Source: CAZPZZ01 sp964591245
GTDB lineage: Bacteria; Acidobacteriota; Vicinamibacteria; Vicinamibacterales; UBA8438
NCBI GenBank assembly: GCA_964591245.1
Contig: CAZPZZ010000005.1
Location: forward strand, 3,903-67,902
Length of the DNA stretch: 64,000 bases
Direction: 5' to 3'
The position numbers were made by a program, and so were the translations under genes. The notes below the pieces were generated by a model. The model made no database searches. It was given only the letters and a program-made list of their open reading frames with translations, and was not told the origin of the DNA. Numbering within the stretch: position 1 is the first letter of the stretch; every line of letters starts with the position of its first letter. Below, piece by piece: positions 34,089 to 43,246 of this stretch.

Positions 34089-36812
34089 CTACAGGGGCTC
34101 TGATCCCATGCGTGTGAGAATTTCGCCCAGGCGTTCGATTTCTTCCCCATACACTGCCCAGTTACCGTTTCGCTGGGCTCGCAGTGCCCGGCGGTAGTGC
34201 TCGCTGGCCTGTGCGACGAGCGGACTCTCGGTGGTGGGTAGGGCCGTCGTTTCTGGAAGTGTCGGTTCGTCTGGGGCGGTGCCGAGCATGCCGGCGACGA
34301 GAGCTCCCGGAGAAATGTCGTCTGAGGGCAATTCGTCATCTGAGAAGAGTCTGTTCAACGCCTGATCGAGCGATTCTTCCATCACGATCTGGTTCTGGTA
34401 CGCCACGATGACGCGTCGTAGTTCGGGAATTCGCCCACCCGATGCTCGTAGGTACAGAGGGCGAATGTAGAGCAGGGCTTCCTCTATCGGGATCACGAGT
34501 AGGGTGCCCTGAATCACCTCAGAGCCCTGCTGGTTCCAGAGAGTGATCTGTGGCGAAATCTCCTGATCCTGGTTGATGCGCGCCACGATCTGGCTTGGTC
34601 CGAATACGACTTTCTGCTTCGGGAACTGAAACACAAGCACCTTGCCATACTGGTCGGCGTCACTTCGAGCGACCATCCAGGCGGCGAGGTTGTTCTTACC
34701 GCGGGGGGTGAACGGCAACATCTGGATGTACTCCGCCTGCTCTTCACCCGGAAGTCGCATGATGGTGTAGTAGGGCTCCATCTGTTCGTTGTCGATGACG
34801 GGCACCTCCCACTGGTCTTCACGGTTGTAGAACACTGCCGGGTTCGTCATGTGATACGTCGAATAGATCGACGTTTGCAGTGAGAAGAGCCCTTCGGGAT
34901 ATCGGATGTGTCGCCGGAGATCTTCCGGCATTTCGTCCAGGGGTTTGAGAAAGTCCGGAAAAATGATTTCCAAGGTTCGAGCGATCGGCTCGTTGGGGTC
35001 TGCCAGATAAAACGAGGTTGTGCCATCGTACGCGTCGACGACGATCTTGACCGGATTACGGATGTAGTTGATACCGCTCGTCACGGGTGCCGCGTAGGGG
35101 TAGCGATTACTGACGGTGTACGCATCGAGAATCCAGTGAAGTCGACCCTCCGAAATCACCAGATACGGATCCGTATCGTATTGGAGGAATGGAGCGATAT
35201 TACTCACACGATCCAGGATGTTTCGGTGATACAGAATCCGACTCTCGTTGCCGAGCTGGCTAGCCACGAGAATCTCGTAAGCGCGAAAGCGGACGGCGAA
35301 CAAGAACTGTCGGAGCAATGAGGACATTGCTACGCCGCCGGCACCGTCGTACCGCGTCGACACGTTGTCGTCGCCTTCGGGGTAGTGAAATTCGTCGGTT
35401 TCCGTGTTGACGATGACGTAGTCGTTGGACAGTTCACCGAAGTAAACGCTGGGCTGATCCACCGTAAGGTCTACCGAGGATGTCGGTGGTAAATCCTGAA
35501 TGAACAGCACCGGCAAGCCTTCCTGGGTTACCTGGTTGACTGGACCCAGGGCCACGCCGAATCCGTGAGTATATTGCAGATGTTCGTTGACCCACGATCG
35601 GTTTGGGAGACTGTCGGAGTTCAATTCACGACTCGACAACATGATCTGGCGGTACTCGCCGTTGACGTAATACCGATCGTTGTCGACAGACGCAAAGTCG
35701 TAATAGGTCCTGATTTCCTGTATTTGTCCGAAGGTGTCGAGAAGTGGTTCGTGATCCCAGAGCCGAACATTGTTGATCGTCTGGGTGTTGTTCTCGATGT
35801 CGGCGAGCGTGAGTGTGGCGTCGCCAGAGAGCTCTCGCGCCTCAACGAGTTCGAGCCCAAAGGCCTGGCGTGTCGCTGCGATGTTGTGTTCGATGTACGG
35901 GGCCTCGCGTTGTTGTTCGTCCGGTGTGACGACGAGGCGCTGTAAGCCGACACTACCGATGTTTCCCCCTATCGTGACCAATGCGTACAAGCCGAACGCA
36001 ACACCAAAAGGTGCGTTACGAGGGGTGAACGCCGATACGGTACACAATCCTGCGCCCACCAGTGCCACGAACAGCACTAGGCGAAGTATGGGAATACCCA
36101 GCGTGACATCGACGTACGATGCCCCGTGAATAATGCTTGCCGGGGTGGTGAGAATTCTGGGGACGTCGAGATAGGCGCCCCAAGCCAGCAAGAGAAACAA
36201 TCCGGCCATGATGAGGCCGAGGTGTCGCCTGGCTTCGTTGCTGACCACTGGACCTTCGGTGGGAGACAAAGCGAGCTGACCCGAGATGACGTAAACGGCG
36301 GTGCAACCGATGAGGGACAGGACAACGACCGTCAGCGTGAGGTAGCGAGCCAGATCCAAGAACGGGAGCGAAAAAATATAGAAGCTGGCGTCCCGCCCGA
36401 ATAGTGGATCGGTCTGGCCAAACGGCACCGCGTTCTGAAACATCAGCCACGTCAGCCACTCGTTCGACGCAAAGAGGGCGAGGAAGAGACTGAGTAAGGT
36501 CGCGATAGCCCTGGTTAGCATCTTGAGCTGGCGAGGCTCAAGCACGACCGGCTGAATGTCACCGCCGCCGGGAAACAGCATGTACGGCCGCGTGAATCGT
36601 TTCAACGCCAGCCGCAAGTTCATGGAAAGACAGCCGAAAGCGAGGAAAAACACTACGCTTCCCATCGTTGCTTTGGCTGTAAGCGTTCGTGTGAAAATGC
36701 CGTCATAGGCAACTTCGTTGAACCATAGCCATTCGGTGGCCAACTCGATGATCGAGGGCATCACCGTGAAGACCAACAGAACAACGAGTAGAAGGATGAA
36801 TCTCGCTGGCAT
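34089..36812 (-). CDS. UPF0182-family membrane protein
   Basis: The 907-residue protein matches UPF0182 (COG1615) in length and layout. Seven membrane segments occupy about residues 1-310, beginning MPARFILLLVVLLVFTVMPS and ELATEWLWFNEVAYDGIFTR. A large extracytoplasmic part follows, with EAPYIEHNIAATRQAFGLE, RTYYDFASVDNDRYYVNGEY, WVNEHLQYTHGFGVALGPVN, PSVYFGELSNDYVIVNTETD and ISPQITLWNQQGSEVIQGTL. The function is unknown. The start at 36812 has GAGG 6 bases upstream and fits family length; 189 further in-frame codons to 37379 are low-complexity, arginine-rich and certainly not coding. It is a single gene with a large intergenic region before it. Confidence 0.93.
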   Translation of the reverse strand: MPARFILLLVVLLVFTVMPSIIELATEWLWFNEVAYDGIFTRTLTAKATMGSVVFFLAFGCLSMNLRLALKRFTRPYMLFPGGGDIQPVVLEPRQLKMLTRAIATLLSLFLALFASNEWLTWLMFQNAVPFGQTDPLFGRDASFYIFSLPFLDLARYLTLTVVVLSLIGCTAVYVISGQLALSPTEGPVVSNEARRHLGLIMAGLFLLLAWGAYLDVPRILTTPASIIHGASYVDVTLGIPILRLVLFVALVGAGLCTVSAFTPRNAPFGVAFGLYALVTIGGNIGSVGLQRLVVTPDEQQREAPYIEHNIAATRQAFGLELVEARELSGDATLTLADIENNTQTINNVRLWDHEPLLDTFGQIQEIRTYYDFASVDNDRYYVNGEYRQIMLSSRELNSDSLPNRSWVNEHLQYTHGFGVALGPVNQVTQEGLPVLFIQDLPPTSSVDLTVDQPSVYFGELSNDYVIVNTETDEFHYPEGDDNVSTRYDGAGGVAMSSLLRQFLFAVRFRAYEILVASQLGNESRILYHRNILDRVSNIAPFLQYDTDPYLVISEGRLHWILDAYTVSNRYPYAAPVTSGINYIRNPVKIVVDAYDGTTSFYLADPNEPIARTLEIIFPDFLKPLDEMPEDLRRHIRYPEGLFSLQTSIYSTYHMTNPAVFYNREDQWEVPVIDNEQMEPYYTIMRLPGEEQAEYIQMLPFTPRGKNNLAAWMVARSDADQYGKVLVFQFPKQKVVFGPSQIVARINQDQEISPQITLWNQQGSEVIQGTLLVIPIEEALLYIRPLYLRASGGRIPELRRVIVAYQNQIVMEESLDQALNRLFSDDELPSDDISPGALVAGMLGTAPDEPTLPETTALPTTESPLVAQASEHYRRALRAQRNGNWAVYGEEIERLGEILTRMGSEPL

Positions 36813-37252
36813 TCTTTGCCTCGCGTGGCCACTCGACGCGGTTATCAGAGGGAAGATTCCCTCAGTTTTAATGTAAGTGAGCACACTGCCCACCCCTAGC
36901 AGCGTACGTGACCGGCTCCTCGGACGCAACCAGAACTGGAAGAAAAGAGGATGGAGACCTGGTGGCCAGTTTCGAATGGACTTCAGGTAGCGCGGTGGCT
37001 GGTGTCGAGTACTATTGCCACACGACGTCGATTCTCGCGCTGCTGTCGCGCGCTCGAATGCTCGGCGCGGTGGGTCCGCCAGGCGATTGAGGCACTGGGA
37101 CCGACGCCCGAGTGAGTATTGGTGCGAGGTTGCCGTTTCTAGGTCGTGTCCTCGAAGAATTGTGAGACGCATCGTTCCCGTTCGACATAGATTCGCGGTC
37201 GTGGAAGGAAAATCACAGACACTGAGCGCTCGGCAGTGAGAGGTGATCCAGC
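36813..37252. other. gene-free stretch, 440 bases
   Basis: This separates divergent UPF0182 and zinc-ribbon genes and should hold both promoters. I could not place a convincing pair of boxes. No repeats, RNA genes or stable hairpins stand out; the long open frames on minus are extensions of UPF0182 without family sequence. Confidence 0.45.
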
Positions 37253-37687
37253 ATGAGTGACCGGAAGTATCGACAACGCGGTTACCAGGACGAGTCTCGT
37301 GAAAAGGCTCCGCCGCCTTCGCGGCAGGACCGTGGCGACGGTGCGCCGCGCGGCGTGACGAATCGTCAGCATCGGACACCGAACATGCCGGGTTTTCACG
37401 AGGTGATGCGTTGCGCGCGATGTGGTCAAACGTTGCGACGGGCCATCGGTCAGGACTCGACGTGTCCGAGTTGTGGCACGGCGTTGCATACCTGTGCTCA
37501 GTGCGCCTCGTTTGATAGCGGCAGCCAATTCGAGTGTTTGCAACCCATCAGCGCGAGGGTGTCACCCAAAGACGCTCGAAATACTTGTCGCTACTTTGCG
37601 GCGCAGGTCACTGTCGAGAGGCAGACCCACTCTACGGTCACCGGACCCCGCGGCGCGAAGCAAGCCTTCGACGATTTATTCAAGTGA
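37253..37687 (+). CDS. small zinc-ribbon protein
   Basis: The 144-residue protein has a disordered, arginine-rich N-terminal 45 residues, then a cysteine-rich region. Two pairs (CARCGQTLRR and CPSCGTAL) form a zinc ribbon, closely followed by CAQCASFDSGSQFECLQP with two more pairs of ligands, and a final cysteine near RNTCRYF. Two zinc sites are therefore likely. There is no signal peptide, so it is cytosolic, perhaps binding nucleic acid or protein. I know similar proteins only as hypothetical acidobacterial ORFs. GAGGTG lies 9 bases before the ATG. It precedes the two-domain oxidoreductase gene by 87 bases on the same strand, so they may be co-transcribed. Confidence 0.8.
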   Translation: MSDRKYRQRGYQDESREKAPPPSRQDRGDGAPRGVTNRQHRTPNMPGFHEVMRCARCGQTLRRAIGQDSTCPSCGTALHTCAQCASFDSGSQFECLQPISARVSPKDARNTCRYFAAQVTVERQTHSTVTGPRGAKQAFDDLFK

Positions 37688-37762
37688 GGCCCACGCTGTT
37701 GCGCGGCAGCATTTCTCGTTCAGACAGATTGTTCAATCGCGTCATCTTAGTCCCCGGTACGC

Positions 37763-37768
37763 CATAAT
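37763..37768 (+). promoter_or_regulatory. candidate -10 box (CATAAT) before the glutaredoxin-like gene
   Basis: CATAAT ends 6 bases before the ATG at 37775, and the start has no ribosome-binding site beyond an adjacent GAG. This spacing would make the message leaderless. No -35 box at the proper distance is visible, so confidence is low. Confidence 0.3.
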
Positions 37769-37774
37769 CCCGAG

Positions 37775-38425
37775 ATGGACGCTCGAAATCCGCTTGATCT
37801 TGAGGCCGCATTGGCCGACGTGAGCGCGCCCGTGAAGCTTGTCTTCTTCACGCAGACTTTCGGGTGCGATAGTTGCCTACCGGCACGCCAGGCGCTTGAC
37901 CGACTGGCGTCGTTGTCCGACCAGATCACCGTGGAAGAGTTCAATCTGGTACTGGACAAAGCTGAAGCGACCGCCTATGGAATCCAGCGTGCGCCGGCGA
38001 TAGCGGTCGTTGGAGGAAGCGACACGGGCATCCGGTTTTACGGGGTTCCCGATGGCTACGAGCTTGTCTCTCTGGTCGAGTCGATTCTTCTCGTCGCCTC
38101 CGGGGTTTCTGGGCTCAGCGACGAGAGTCACGCGGTGGTGGCGGCGGTCACGGAGCCGGTGGATATTCAGGTCTTCGTGACACCAACCTGACCGCATTGT
38201 CCCCAGGTGGTCAACCTGGCCCAGCGGCTTGCGTTCGCGAGCCCTCACATAACGGCGGCTGCGGTCGCCGCGGTGGAATATCCCGACCTGGTGCGGCAGT
38301 ACCGGGTCACCGGGGTGCCGAAAACCGTGGTGAACGAGCGCACGGAAATCTTGGGTGCGCTCCCGGAGGCTGATTTCGTCAGCCAGGTGCTCGCTGACAC
38401 TAACGACCCCGAGCCACTTGCATGA
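37775..38425 (+). CDS. two-domain glutaredoxin-like disulfide oxidoreductase, probable selenoprotein (UGA at 38189-38191)
   Basis: Read through one TGA, the frame encodes 216 residues with two thioredoxin folds. It matches the glutaredoxin-like/PDO family (TIGR02187 type). Domain 1 has FFTQTFGCDSC (Cys31, Cys34) and the linker IRFYGVPDGYELVSLVESIL, typical of the family (RYYGIPxGYEF). Domain 2 has DIQVFVTPT, then TGA, then PHCPQVVNLAQRLAF and VTGVPKTVVN, with a cis-proline. The family motif here is TPTCPYCP, so the TGA replaces the first active-site cysteine, giving Sec139-Pro-His-Cys142. The 77 codons beyond the TGA keep the fold intact, and the final TGA overlaps the next ATG (ATGA). A hairpin follows the UGA. 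Alternatives: a nonsense mutation or sequencing error (TGC to TGA). It would act as a cytosolic dithiol/selenolthiol reductase. Confidence 0.85.
38192..38227 (+). promoter_or_regulatory. bacterial SECIS-like hairpin after the in-frame UGA
   Basis: Immediately after TGA (38189-38191) a lower stem CCGC (38192-38195) pairs with GCGG (38224-38227). An upper stem CCAGGT (38203-38208) pairs perfectly with ACCTGG (38214-38219) under a five-base loop GGTCA (38209-38213). The loop begins with G 18 bases after the UGA. Bacterial SECIS elements typically have a small apical loop opening with G, placed about 16-37 bases after the UGA. The hairpin lies within coding sequence, as bacterial ones do. Confidence 0.7.
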
Positions 38426-40371
38426 TCTTCCCTGTTCGTACCTTGCCCGTGCTCAGTCTGATTGTGGTTGCGGCCGCATTGGGGGGCGGCGCGATGGCAT
38501 TGATGCCGCGTCCAGGGGGGCAGACGGGAGTCGCTGACGCGGATGGGCCCACGATCCATTATGTGTTGAGCTTCCCAGAGGCTGCGCATCGATGGATGCA
38601 GGTCGAGGTGACTGCCGTCGGGGTGCCACCTGCCGCTCTGAGCATGCGGATGAGCACCGCGTCTCCGGGGCGCTATGCGCGACATGCTTTTGCCAAGAAC
38701 GTGTTTGACGTTCGGGCGTATGACGGCGCTGGCAATGCCCTGTCGCCAACACGGTCGGGCATGGCTCGATGGGATGTCGATGGTCATGATGGAACCGTGC
38801 GGTTTACCTACCGCGTCTACGGCGACCGAGTCGATGGGACATATCTGGCCATTGACGAAACTCATGCGCACATCAATATGCCTGCGGCATTGATGTGGGT
38901 GAACGGTCTGGAGCATCGCTCGGCGACGATCCGGTTCGAGCCCCCCGCCTCCAGTGGGTGGCGAGTAGCGAGCCAGCTCTACCCTACTGAGGATCCGCTG
39001 AGTTTCACGTCGCCTAATCTCCAGTACCTGCTCGACAGCCCGAGCGAACTGAGTCGTTTCGCGGAGCGCTCGTTTTCGGTCGTTGACCCAAGTGATCCGG
39101 GGCATCGACCGACTTTTCGTATTGCACTGCACCACGACGGCGGAGACCAGGAACTCAATGGCTACGCGGCAGACGTTGAACGGATTGTCCGTGAAATGGT
39201 TGCTGTCTTCCGCGAGTTTCCCCCGTTCGAAACCGGCCGGTACACCTTTATCGCGGACTATCTGCCCACTGCGAGCGGCGACGCGATGGAACATCGAAAC
39301 AGTACCGTCCTGAGTTCGTCGGGATCATTGCGTGGACAGCATCGTTTTCTGCTGGGCTCGGTTTCCCATGAGTTTTTTCATGTATGGAACGTTGAGCGCA
39401 TCCGGCCTCGTTCGTTGGAACCGTTCGACTTTGAGACCGTTAATCCGTCTGGCGAACTGTGGTTGGCGGAGGGCGTGACCAACTACTACGGAGCCCTGAT
39501 CCTGCAACGCACCGGTCTGGCGACGTTGTCCGACACACTCGAACGTTTTAGCGCGGCCATCAACACCGTACGCCTTGGTCCGGGACGCCGGTTTCGCTCG
39601 GTCGCGGACATGGGAAGACTGGCGCCGTTTACGGACGCCGCAGTGGCGATCGACCGTACGAACTGGGACAACCTTTTCATCTCGTATTACACCTGGGGAG
39701 AGGCCTTGGGGTTGGGGCTGGACCTCTTGCTCCGGGCTCGGGCTGATGCACAGCCCGACACATCCCCGATTACGCTGGATGACTACATGCGCGTGATGTG
39801 GGATCGGTTCGGGCGAGCCGGAGGCGTGGTTCCCGGGACCGTTGATCGACCGTATACTCAGGCCGACGCACAGGCCGCCCTGGCCGATCTGACGGGGGAT
39901 GCAGCATTTGCAGAAATGTTTTTCGCCCGCTATATCGAAGGAACCGAAGTTATCGATTACGCGCCACTCTTCGCCCGAGCGGGGCTGAGGTTACGTCCCC
40001 GCAATCCCGATCGCATGTGGTTGGGTGCTCCGGCGCTCCGTTTTGAACGCGGCGGGGCCCGGGTCGTTGCTCCGGTACGTTTCGGTTCACCGCTCTCTGA
40101 GGCCGGCATTGCTCGAGATGACGTGTTGGTTTCACTCGACAATCGGTCCCTTTCGTCGCGCGGGCGGCTCGAGACATTGCTTCGTGAGCTGCGGGGCCAA
40201 AGCGGCGTGATGCTCGAGTACCTCCGTCGGGGTGAGCCCCGTCAGGCTCAACTTGTCGTGGAGCCGGATCCCGCCTTGGAGCTGGTTTCGCTCGAGCAAC
40301 TGGGCGAGCGTCCGACGCCAGATCAGAGACTGTTTCGCGATAACTGGTTGGGCTCCCAGATCGAGAATTGA
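38422..40371 (+). CDS. M61-family metallopeptidase with C-terminal PDZ domain
   Basis: The 649-residue protein has an N-terminal signal/anchor (to about residue 28). An M61 (glycyl aminopeptidase-like) region follows, with N-terminal beta domain, then the zinc site GSVSHEFFHVWNVERIRPRS (His316, Glu317, His320) and the third ligand in ELWLAEGVTNYYG (Glu350). Residues about 535-620 form a PDZ domain (GARVVAPVRFGSPLSEAGIA, DDVLVSLDNRSL), which would bind substrate C-termini. It should cleave peptides outside the inner membrane. The start ATG overlaps the stop of the oxidoreductase gene, implying that ribosomes reach that stop, which lies 77 codons beyond the internal TGA. Confidence 0.92.
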   Translation: MIFPVRTLPVLSLIVVAAALGGGAMALMPRPGGQTGVADADGPTIHYVLSFPEAAHRWMQVEVTAVGVPPAALSMRMSTASPGRYARHAFAKNVFDVRAYDGAGNALSPTRSGMARWDVDGHDGTVRFTYRVYGDRVDGTYLAIDETHAHINMPAALMWVNGLEHRSATIRFEPPASSGWRVASQLYPTEDPLSFTSPNLQYLLDSPSELSRFAERSFSVVDPSDPGHRPTFRIALHHDGGDQELNGYAADVERIVREMVAVFREFPPFETGRYTFIADYLPTASGDAMEHRNSTVLSSSGSLRGQHRFLLGSVSHEFFHVWNVERIRPRSLEPFDFETVNPSGELWLAEGVTNYYGALILQRTGLATLSDTLERFSAAINTVRLGPGRRFRSVADMGRLAPFTDAAVAIDRTNWDNLFISYYTWGEALGLGLDLLLRARADAQPDTSPITLDDYMRVMWDRFGRAGGVVPGTVDRPYTQADAQAALADLTGDAAFAEMFFARYIEGTEVIDYAPLFARAGLRLRPRNPDRMWLGAPALRFERGGARVVAPVRFGSPLSEAGIARDDVLVSLDNRSLSSRGRLETLLRELRGQSGVMLEYLRRGEPRQAQLVVEPDPALELVSLEQLGERPTPDQRLFRDNWLGSQIEN

Positions 40372-40395
40372 AAGTCAACGACCAGCGAGCCGACG

Positions 40396-42810
40396 ATGAA
40401 TACTGAGGAACGCGATCCGGTCTGTGGCATGACGGTCGATCCGGCCAAGAGTCGGTTCAACCATGTCTACGCCGGAGGGACCTACTACTTCTGTTGTGGT
40501 GGGTGTCAGGCCGCCTTCGTGGCAGATCCAGAACAATATCTCCATCCACCTGAAGCACCCGTGGCACCCGAGGCTCCACCTGGTACATGGTTCACATGTC
40601 CGATGGATCCTGAGGTTCGGACACAGACAGCGGGGCCGTGCCCGAAGTGCGGGATGTCGCTCGAGGCGGTCATTGATGTAGCCACGATGCTGCCCTCCAT
40701 CGAGTACATCTGTCCCATGCACTCGGATGTGGTGCGGCTTGAGCCAGAGCCGTGTCCGCACTGCGGAATGGCGCTGGAACCCCGTACAGTGGATCCCGGG
40801 GACCAGCCGAACCCGGAACTCGATGACATGACCCGCAGATTCTGGCGTGGAACTGTTATCGGATTTCCTGTATTCGTTCTCGCGATGGCCGAAATGTTTC
40901 TGGGTGATCGTATTGCCCAGTCCGTCGGTCGCATGACATCGAATTGGATTCAGCTGATCTTTGCGACACCAGTGGTGTTGTGGGTCGGTCGTCCGCTGTT
41001 TGAGCGCGCCTGGGCTTCGCTTGGCAACCGAAGTCCGAATATGTTCACGCTGATTGGGCTCGGGGTCGGGGCAGCCTACGCGTACAGCGTATCGGCAACG
41101 GTGGTGCCGGGGGTTTTTCCCGCTGGCTTTCGGATGGCTGGTGGCATCGAGCCGTACTTCGATACGTCGGTGGTCATCATTGTGCTTGTGCTCTTGGGGC
41201 AGGTCCTTGAGTTACGGGCGCGCAGCCGGACTGGCGCGGCACTCAGGGCGCTCCTTGGCCTTGTTCCGACGACGGCAAGGCGGGTGGCTGAGTGCGGCAA
41301 CGAGACGGATGTACCCCTGAGTGACATCCAGGTTGGCGACGTGTTGCGCGTGCGTCCGGGAGAACGGATTCCGGTGGACGGTCTGGTGGTGGACGGAGCG
41401 AGTGCGGTCGATGAGTCGATGTTGACCGGCGAACCGGTCCCGGTTGAAAAAATCGAAGGGACGCATGTGGTCGGCGCCACGATGAATGGAACCGGTGCGT
41501 TGCTGATGCGGGCCGAGCGGGTGGGAGGCGAGACACTGCTGGCACAGATCGTTGCCATGGTAGGTGAGGCGCAGCGCAGTCGTGCCCCGATCCAGCGCGT
41601 TGCCGATCGGTTGGCCTCCGTCTTCGTGCCGTCTGTCGTTGCGGTGGCGTTGTTCGCCTTCATGGGGTGGTCGTTGTGGGGCCCTGAGCCTCGGCTGGCT
41701 CTGGCCCTTGTCAGTGCCGTAGCGGTGCTCATCATTGCCTGCCCGTGTGCTCTAGGGCTGGCGACGCCGATGGCGGTGATGGTAGGAATGGGTCGAGGGG
41801 CCGGGGTTGGTGTGCTGATCAAGCACGCCGAAGCCCTCGAACTCTTGGAGCGGGTAGACACATTGATTGTCGACAAGACTGGCACCCTGACGGAGGGGCA
41901 CCCCAGCGTGGAGGCGGTTGTGTCGCTCGATGGTATCGAGGAAGAGGAAATCCTTCGCGTGGCGGCGGGGCTGGAACAAGGGAGCGAGCATCCCTTGGCA
42001 GCAGCGGTTGTCCGGGCGGCGGCGGCGCGGAACCTTGTCGTGCCGAAGGCCTCGGAATTTCGTACCGAGATTGGTCTCGGTGTTACCGGAACTGTCGATG
42101 GGCGAGGTGTAATGCTGGGGACAGCGGCGTTACTTGATGCCCGGGATGTCGACACATCCATGCTAGCGATCCAGGCCGACGAGTTTCGCCAGCGCGGGCA
42201 GACTGTTGTGTACGTGGCCTTTGACGGCAAGCTGGTTGGCCTCCTTGCCGTCGCCGACCCGATAAAGGCGACCACGGCCGCGGCCGTCCGTGAGTTGCAG
42301 AGGGAAGGGCTCACGATCATCATGGCGACCGGTGACAATGAAGCGACGGCCGGCGCCGTAGCGTCGGATCTGGGTATTGACCAGATACAGGCCGGTGTTC
42401 TTCCGGCCGGTAAACAGCGTCTCATTGCCGAGCATCAGAAAGCGGGTCATGTTGTGGCGATGGCGGGAGATGGGATCAATGACGCACCCGCGCTTGCGGC
42501 CGCAGACGTGGGCATCGCCATGGGAACCGGTACCGATGTGGCTATCGAAAGCGCCGGCGTGACCCTGGTGCGTGGTGATCTTCGCGCAATAGCTCAGGCC
42601 AGGCGACTCAGCCGTGCCACCATGCGTAACATCCGCCAGAATCTCTTTCTGGCATTCATCTACAACGCGCTCGGAGTTCCGGTGGCGGCCGGCTTGCTCT
42701 ATCCCGTATTTGGTGTGTTCATCAGTCCCGTCTGGGCCAGCGTCGCCATGACCGCGAGTTCTTTGTCGGTGATCTCCAACGCCCTCCGTCTGCGTCGCGT
42801 CGAGCTATAA
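40396..42810 (+). CDS. copper-type P1B ATPase with YHS and two CPM/CGM metal-binding domains
   Basis: The 804-residue P-type ATPase has an unusual N-terminus. A YHS domain ([10 protein letters not shown] at 7-16, [12 protein letters not shown]) is followed by two heavy-metal-binding units (FTCPMDPEV to CPKCGMSLE, and YICPMHSD to CPHCGMAL) instead of HMA domains. The core has eight membrane segments, CPC in the metal-transport helix (449-451), phosphorylation motif DKTGT (Asp493), SEHPLAAA and GDGINDAPA (691-699). The CPC and the GNx[19 protein letters not shown] ends fit Cu+ exporters of the CopA/CopB group. It would move copper out of the cytosol and could also supply the oxidase at 46062-50118. 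It ends in a hairpin shared with the next, convergent gene. Confidence 0.92.
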   Translation: MNTEERDPVCGMTVDPAKSRFNHVYAGGTYYFCCGGCQAAFVADPEQYLHPPEAPVAPEAPPGTWFTCPMDPEVRTQTAGPCPKCGMSLEAVIDVATMLPSIEYICPMHSDVVRLEPEPCPHCGMALEPRTVDPGDQPNPELDDMTRRFWRGTVIGFPVFVLAMAEMFLGDRIAQSVGRMTSNWIQLIFATPVVLWVGRPLFERAWASLGNRSPNMFTLIGLGVGAAYAYSVSATVVPGVFPAGFRMAGGIEPYFDTSVVIIVLVLLGQVLELRARSRTGAALRALLGLVPTTARRVAECGNETDVPLSDIQVGDVLRVRPGERIPVDGLVVDGASAVDESMLTGEPVPVEKIEGTHVVGATMNGTGALLMRAERVGGETLLAQIVAMVGEAQRSRAPIQRVADRLASVFVPSVVAVALFAFMGWSLWGPEPRLALALVSAVAVLIIACPCALGLATPMAVMVGMGRGAGVGVLIKHAEALELLERVDTLIVDKTGTLTEGHPSVEAVVSLDGIEEEEILRVAAGLEQGSEHPLAAAVVRAAAARNLVVPKASEFRTEIGLGVTGTVDGRGVMLGTAALLDARDVDTSMLAIQADEFRQRGQTVVYVAFDGKLVGLLAVADPIKATTAAAVRELQREGLTIIMATGDNEATAGAVASDLGIDQIQAGVLPAGKQRLIAEHQKAGHVVAMAGDGINDAPALAAADVGIAMGTGTDVAIESAGVTLVRGDLRAIAQARRLSRATMRNIRQNLFLAFIYNALGVPVAAGLLYPVFGVFISPVWASVAMTASSLSVISNALRLRRVEL

Positions 42811-42829
42811 CCCTGTATAGCTCGACGCG
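42796..42829. terminator. 14-bp perfect inverted repeat spanning the end of the copper ATPase gene
   Basis: CGCGTCGAGCTATA (42796-42809) pairs exactly with 42816-42829 around six bases. The left arm lies inside the ATPase coding end and stop codon; the right arm abuts the stop of the convergent gene at 42830. It can form in both transcripts and is best read as a compact bidirectional terminator without U-run. Confidence 0.7.
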
Positions 42830-43246
42830 TCAGAGACCCCAACGTCCGTCGTGGTGTTGATGCACCTCAACAATCGTTGAGCGATCGCTGACGGTCCGTC
42901 TCCGTGCGGAGACCATGCCGATGAGCCAAGAGACCAATCCCGCGAGAAACGCCCCGAGCACAGCCGAGAAAAACGAAGTCACGCTGAATCCAGGGACGAG
43001 AGCCGCGGCCAAACCAAACGCGGCACCGTTGACGACGAAGTAAAACAGGCCCAGAGTCAGCATCGTGAACGGCAGGGTCACCATGAGCAGTAACGGTCGT
43101 ACGATGGCGTTCACGAATCCGAGTACGAGTGCGGCCGTCGCCAGCGCGAACAGTGAGGTGATGTGTACGCCTGACAGGAGCCAGGCGGTCACTCCCAGTG
43201 CGACGGCGTTTGTCAGCCAGAGCAGGAGAAAGGAGTTGGTCATCAT
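42830..43246 (-). CDS. four-helix membrane protein, phage-holin-4-2-like family
   Basis: The 138-residue protein has four hydrophobic segments and follows the pattern of the 'mycobacterial four-TMS phage holin'-like family: LLLWLTNAVALGVTAWLLSG, LALATAALVLGFVNAIVRPL, LPFTMLTLGLFYFVVNGAAF and FFSAVLGAFLAGLVSWLIGM. The NAIVRPLL and VNGAAF blocks are the family signatures. Despite the name, chromosomal members are not phage genes and have no proven role. A basic, histidine-containing tail faces the cytosol. Its start overlaps the stop of the FAD oxidase by 4 bases (ATGA), so the two are co-translated. Confidence 0.88.
   Translation of the reverse strand: MMTNSFLLLWLTNAVALGVTAWLLSGVHITSLFALATAALVLGFVNAIVRPLLLMVTLPFTMLTLGLFYFVVNGAAFGLAAALVPGFSVTSFFSAVLGAFLAGLVSWLIGMVSARRRTVSDRSTIVEVHQHHDGRWGL

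Noticed and set aside
34089..37379. UPF0182 frame extended to 1096 residues
   Set aside because: The first 189 residues are arginine-rich, non-conserved and overlap the upstream intergenic region and the zinc-ribbon gene; the ATG at 36812 has a ribosome-binding site and gives normal family length.
38207..38425. A separate 72-codon gene starting at GTG 38207
   Set aside because: It begins inside a thioredoxin fold just after the active site, shares the frame of 37775-38191, and completes a known two-domain family. It is better read as the 3' half of one gene across the UGA.
41076..42425. 449-codon open frame antisense to the copper ATPase
   Set aside because: Serine/threonine/arginine-rich low-complexity product with no family; long antisense frames are expected opposite GC-rich genes.
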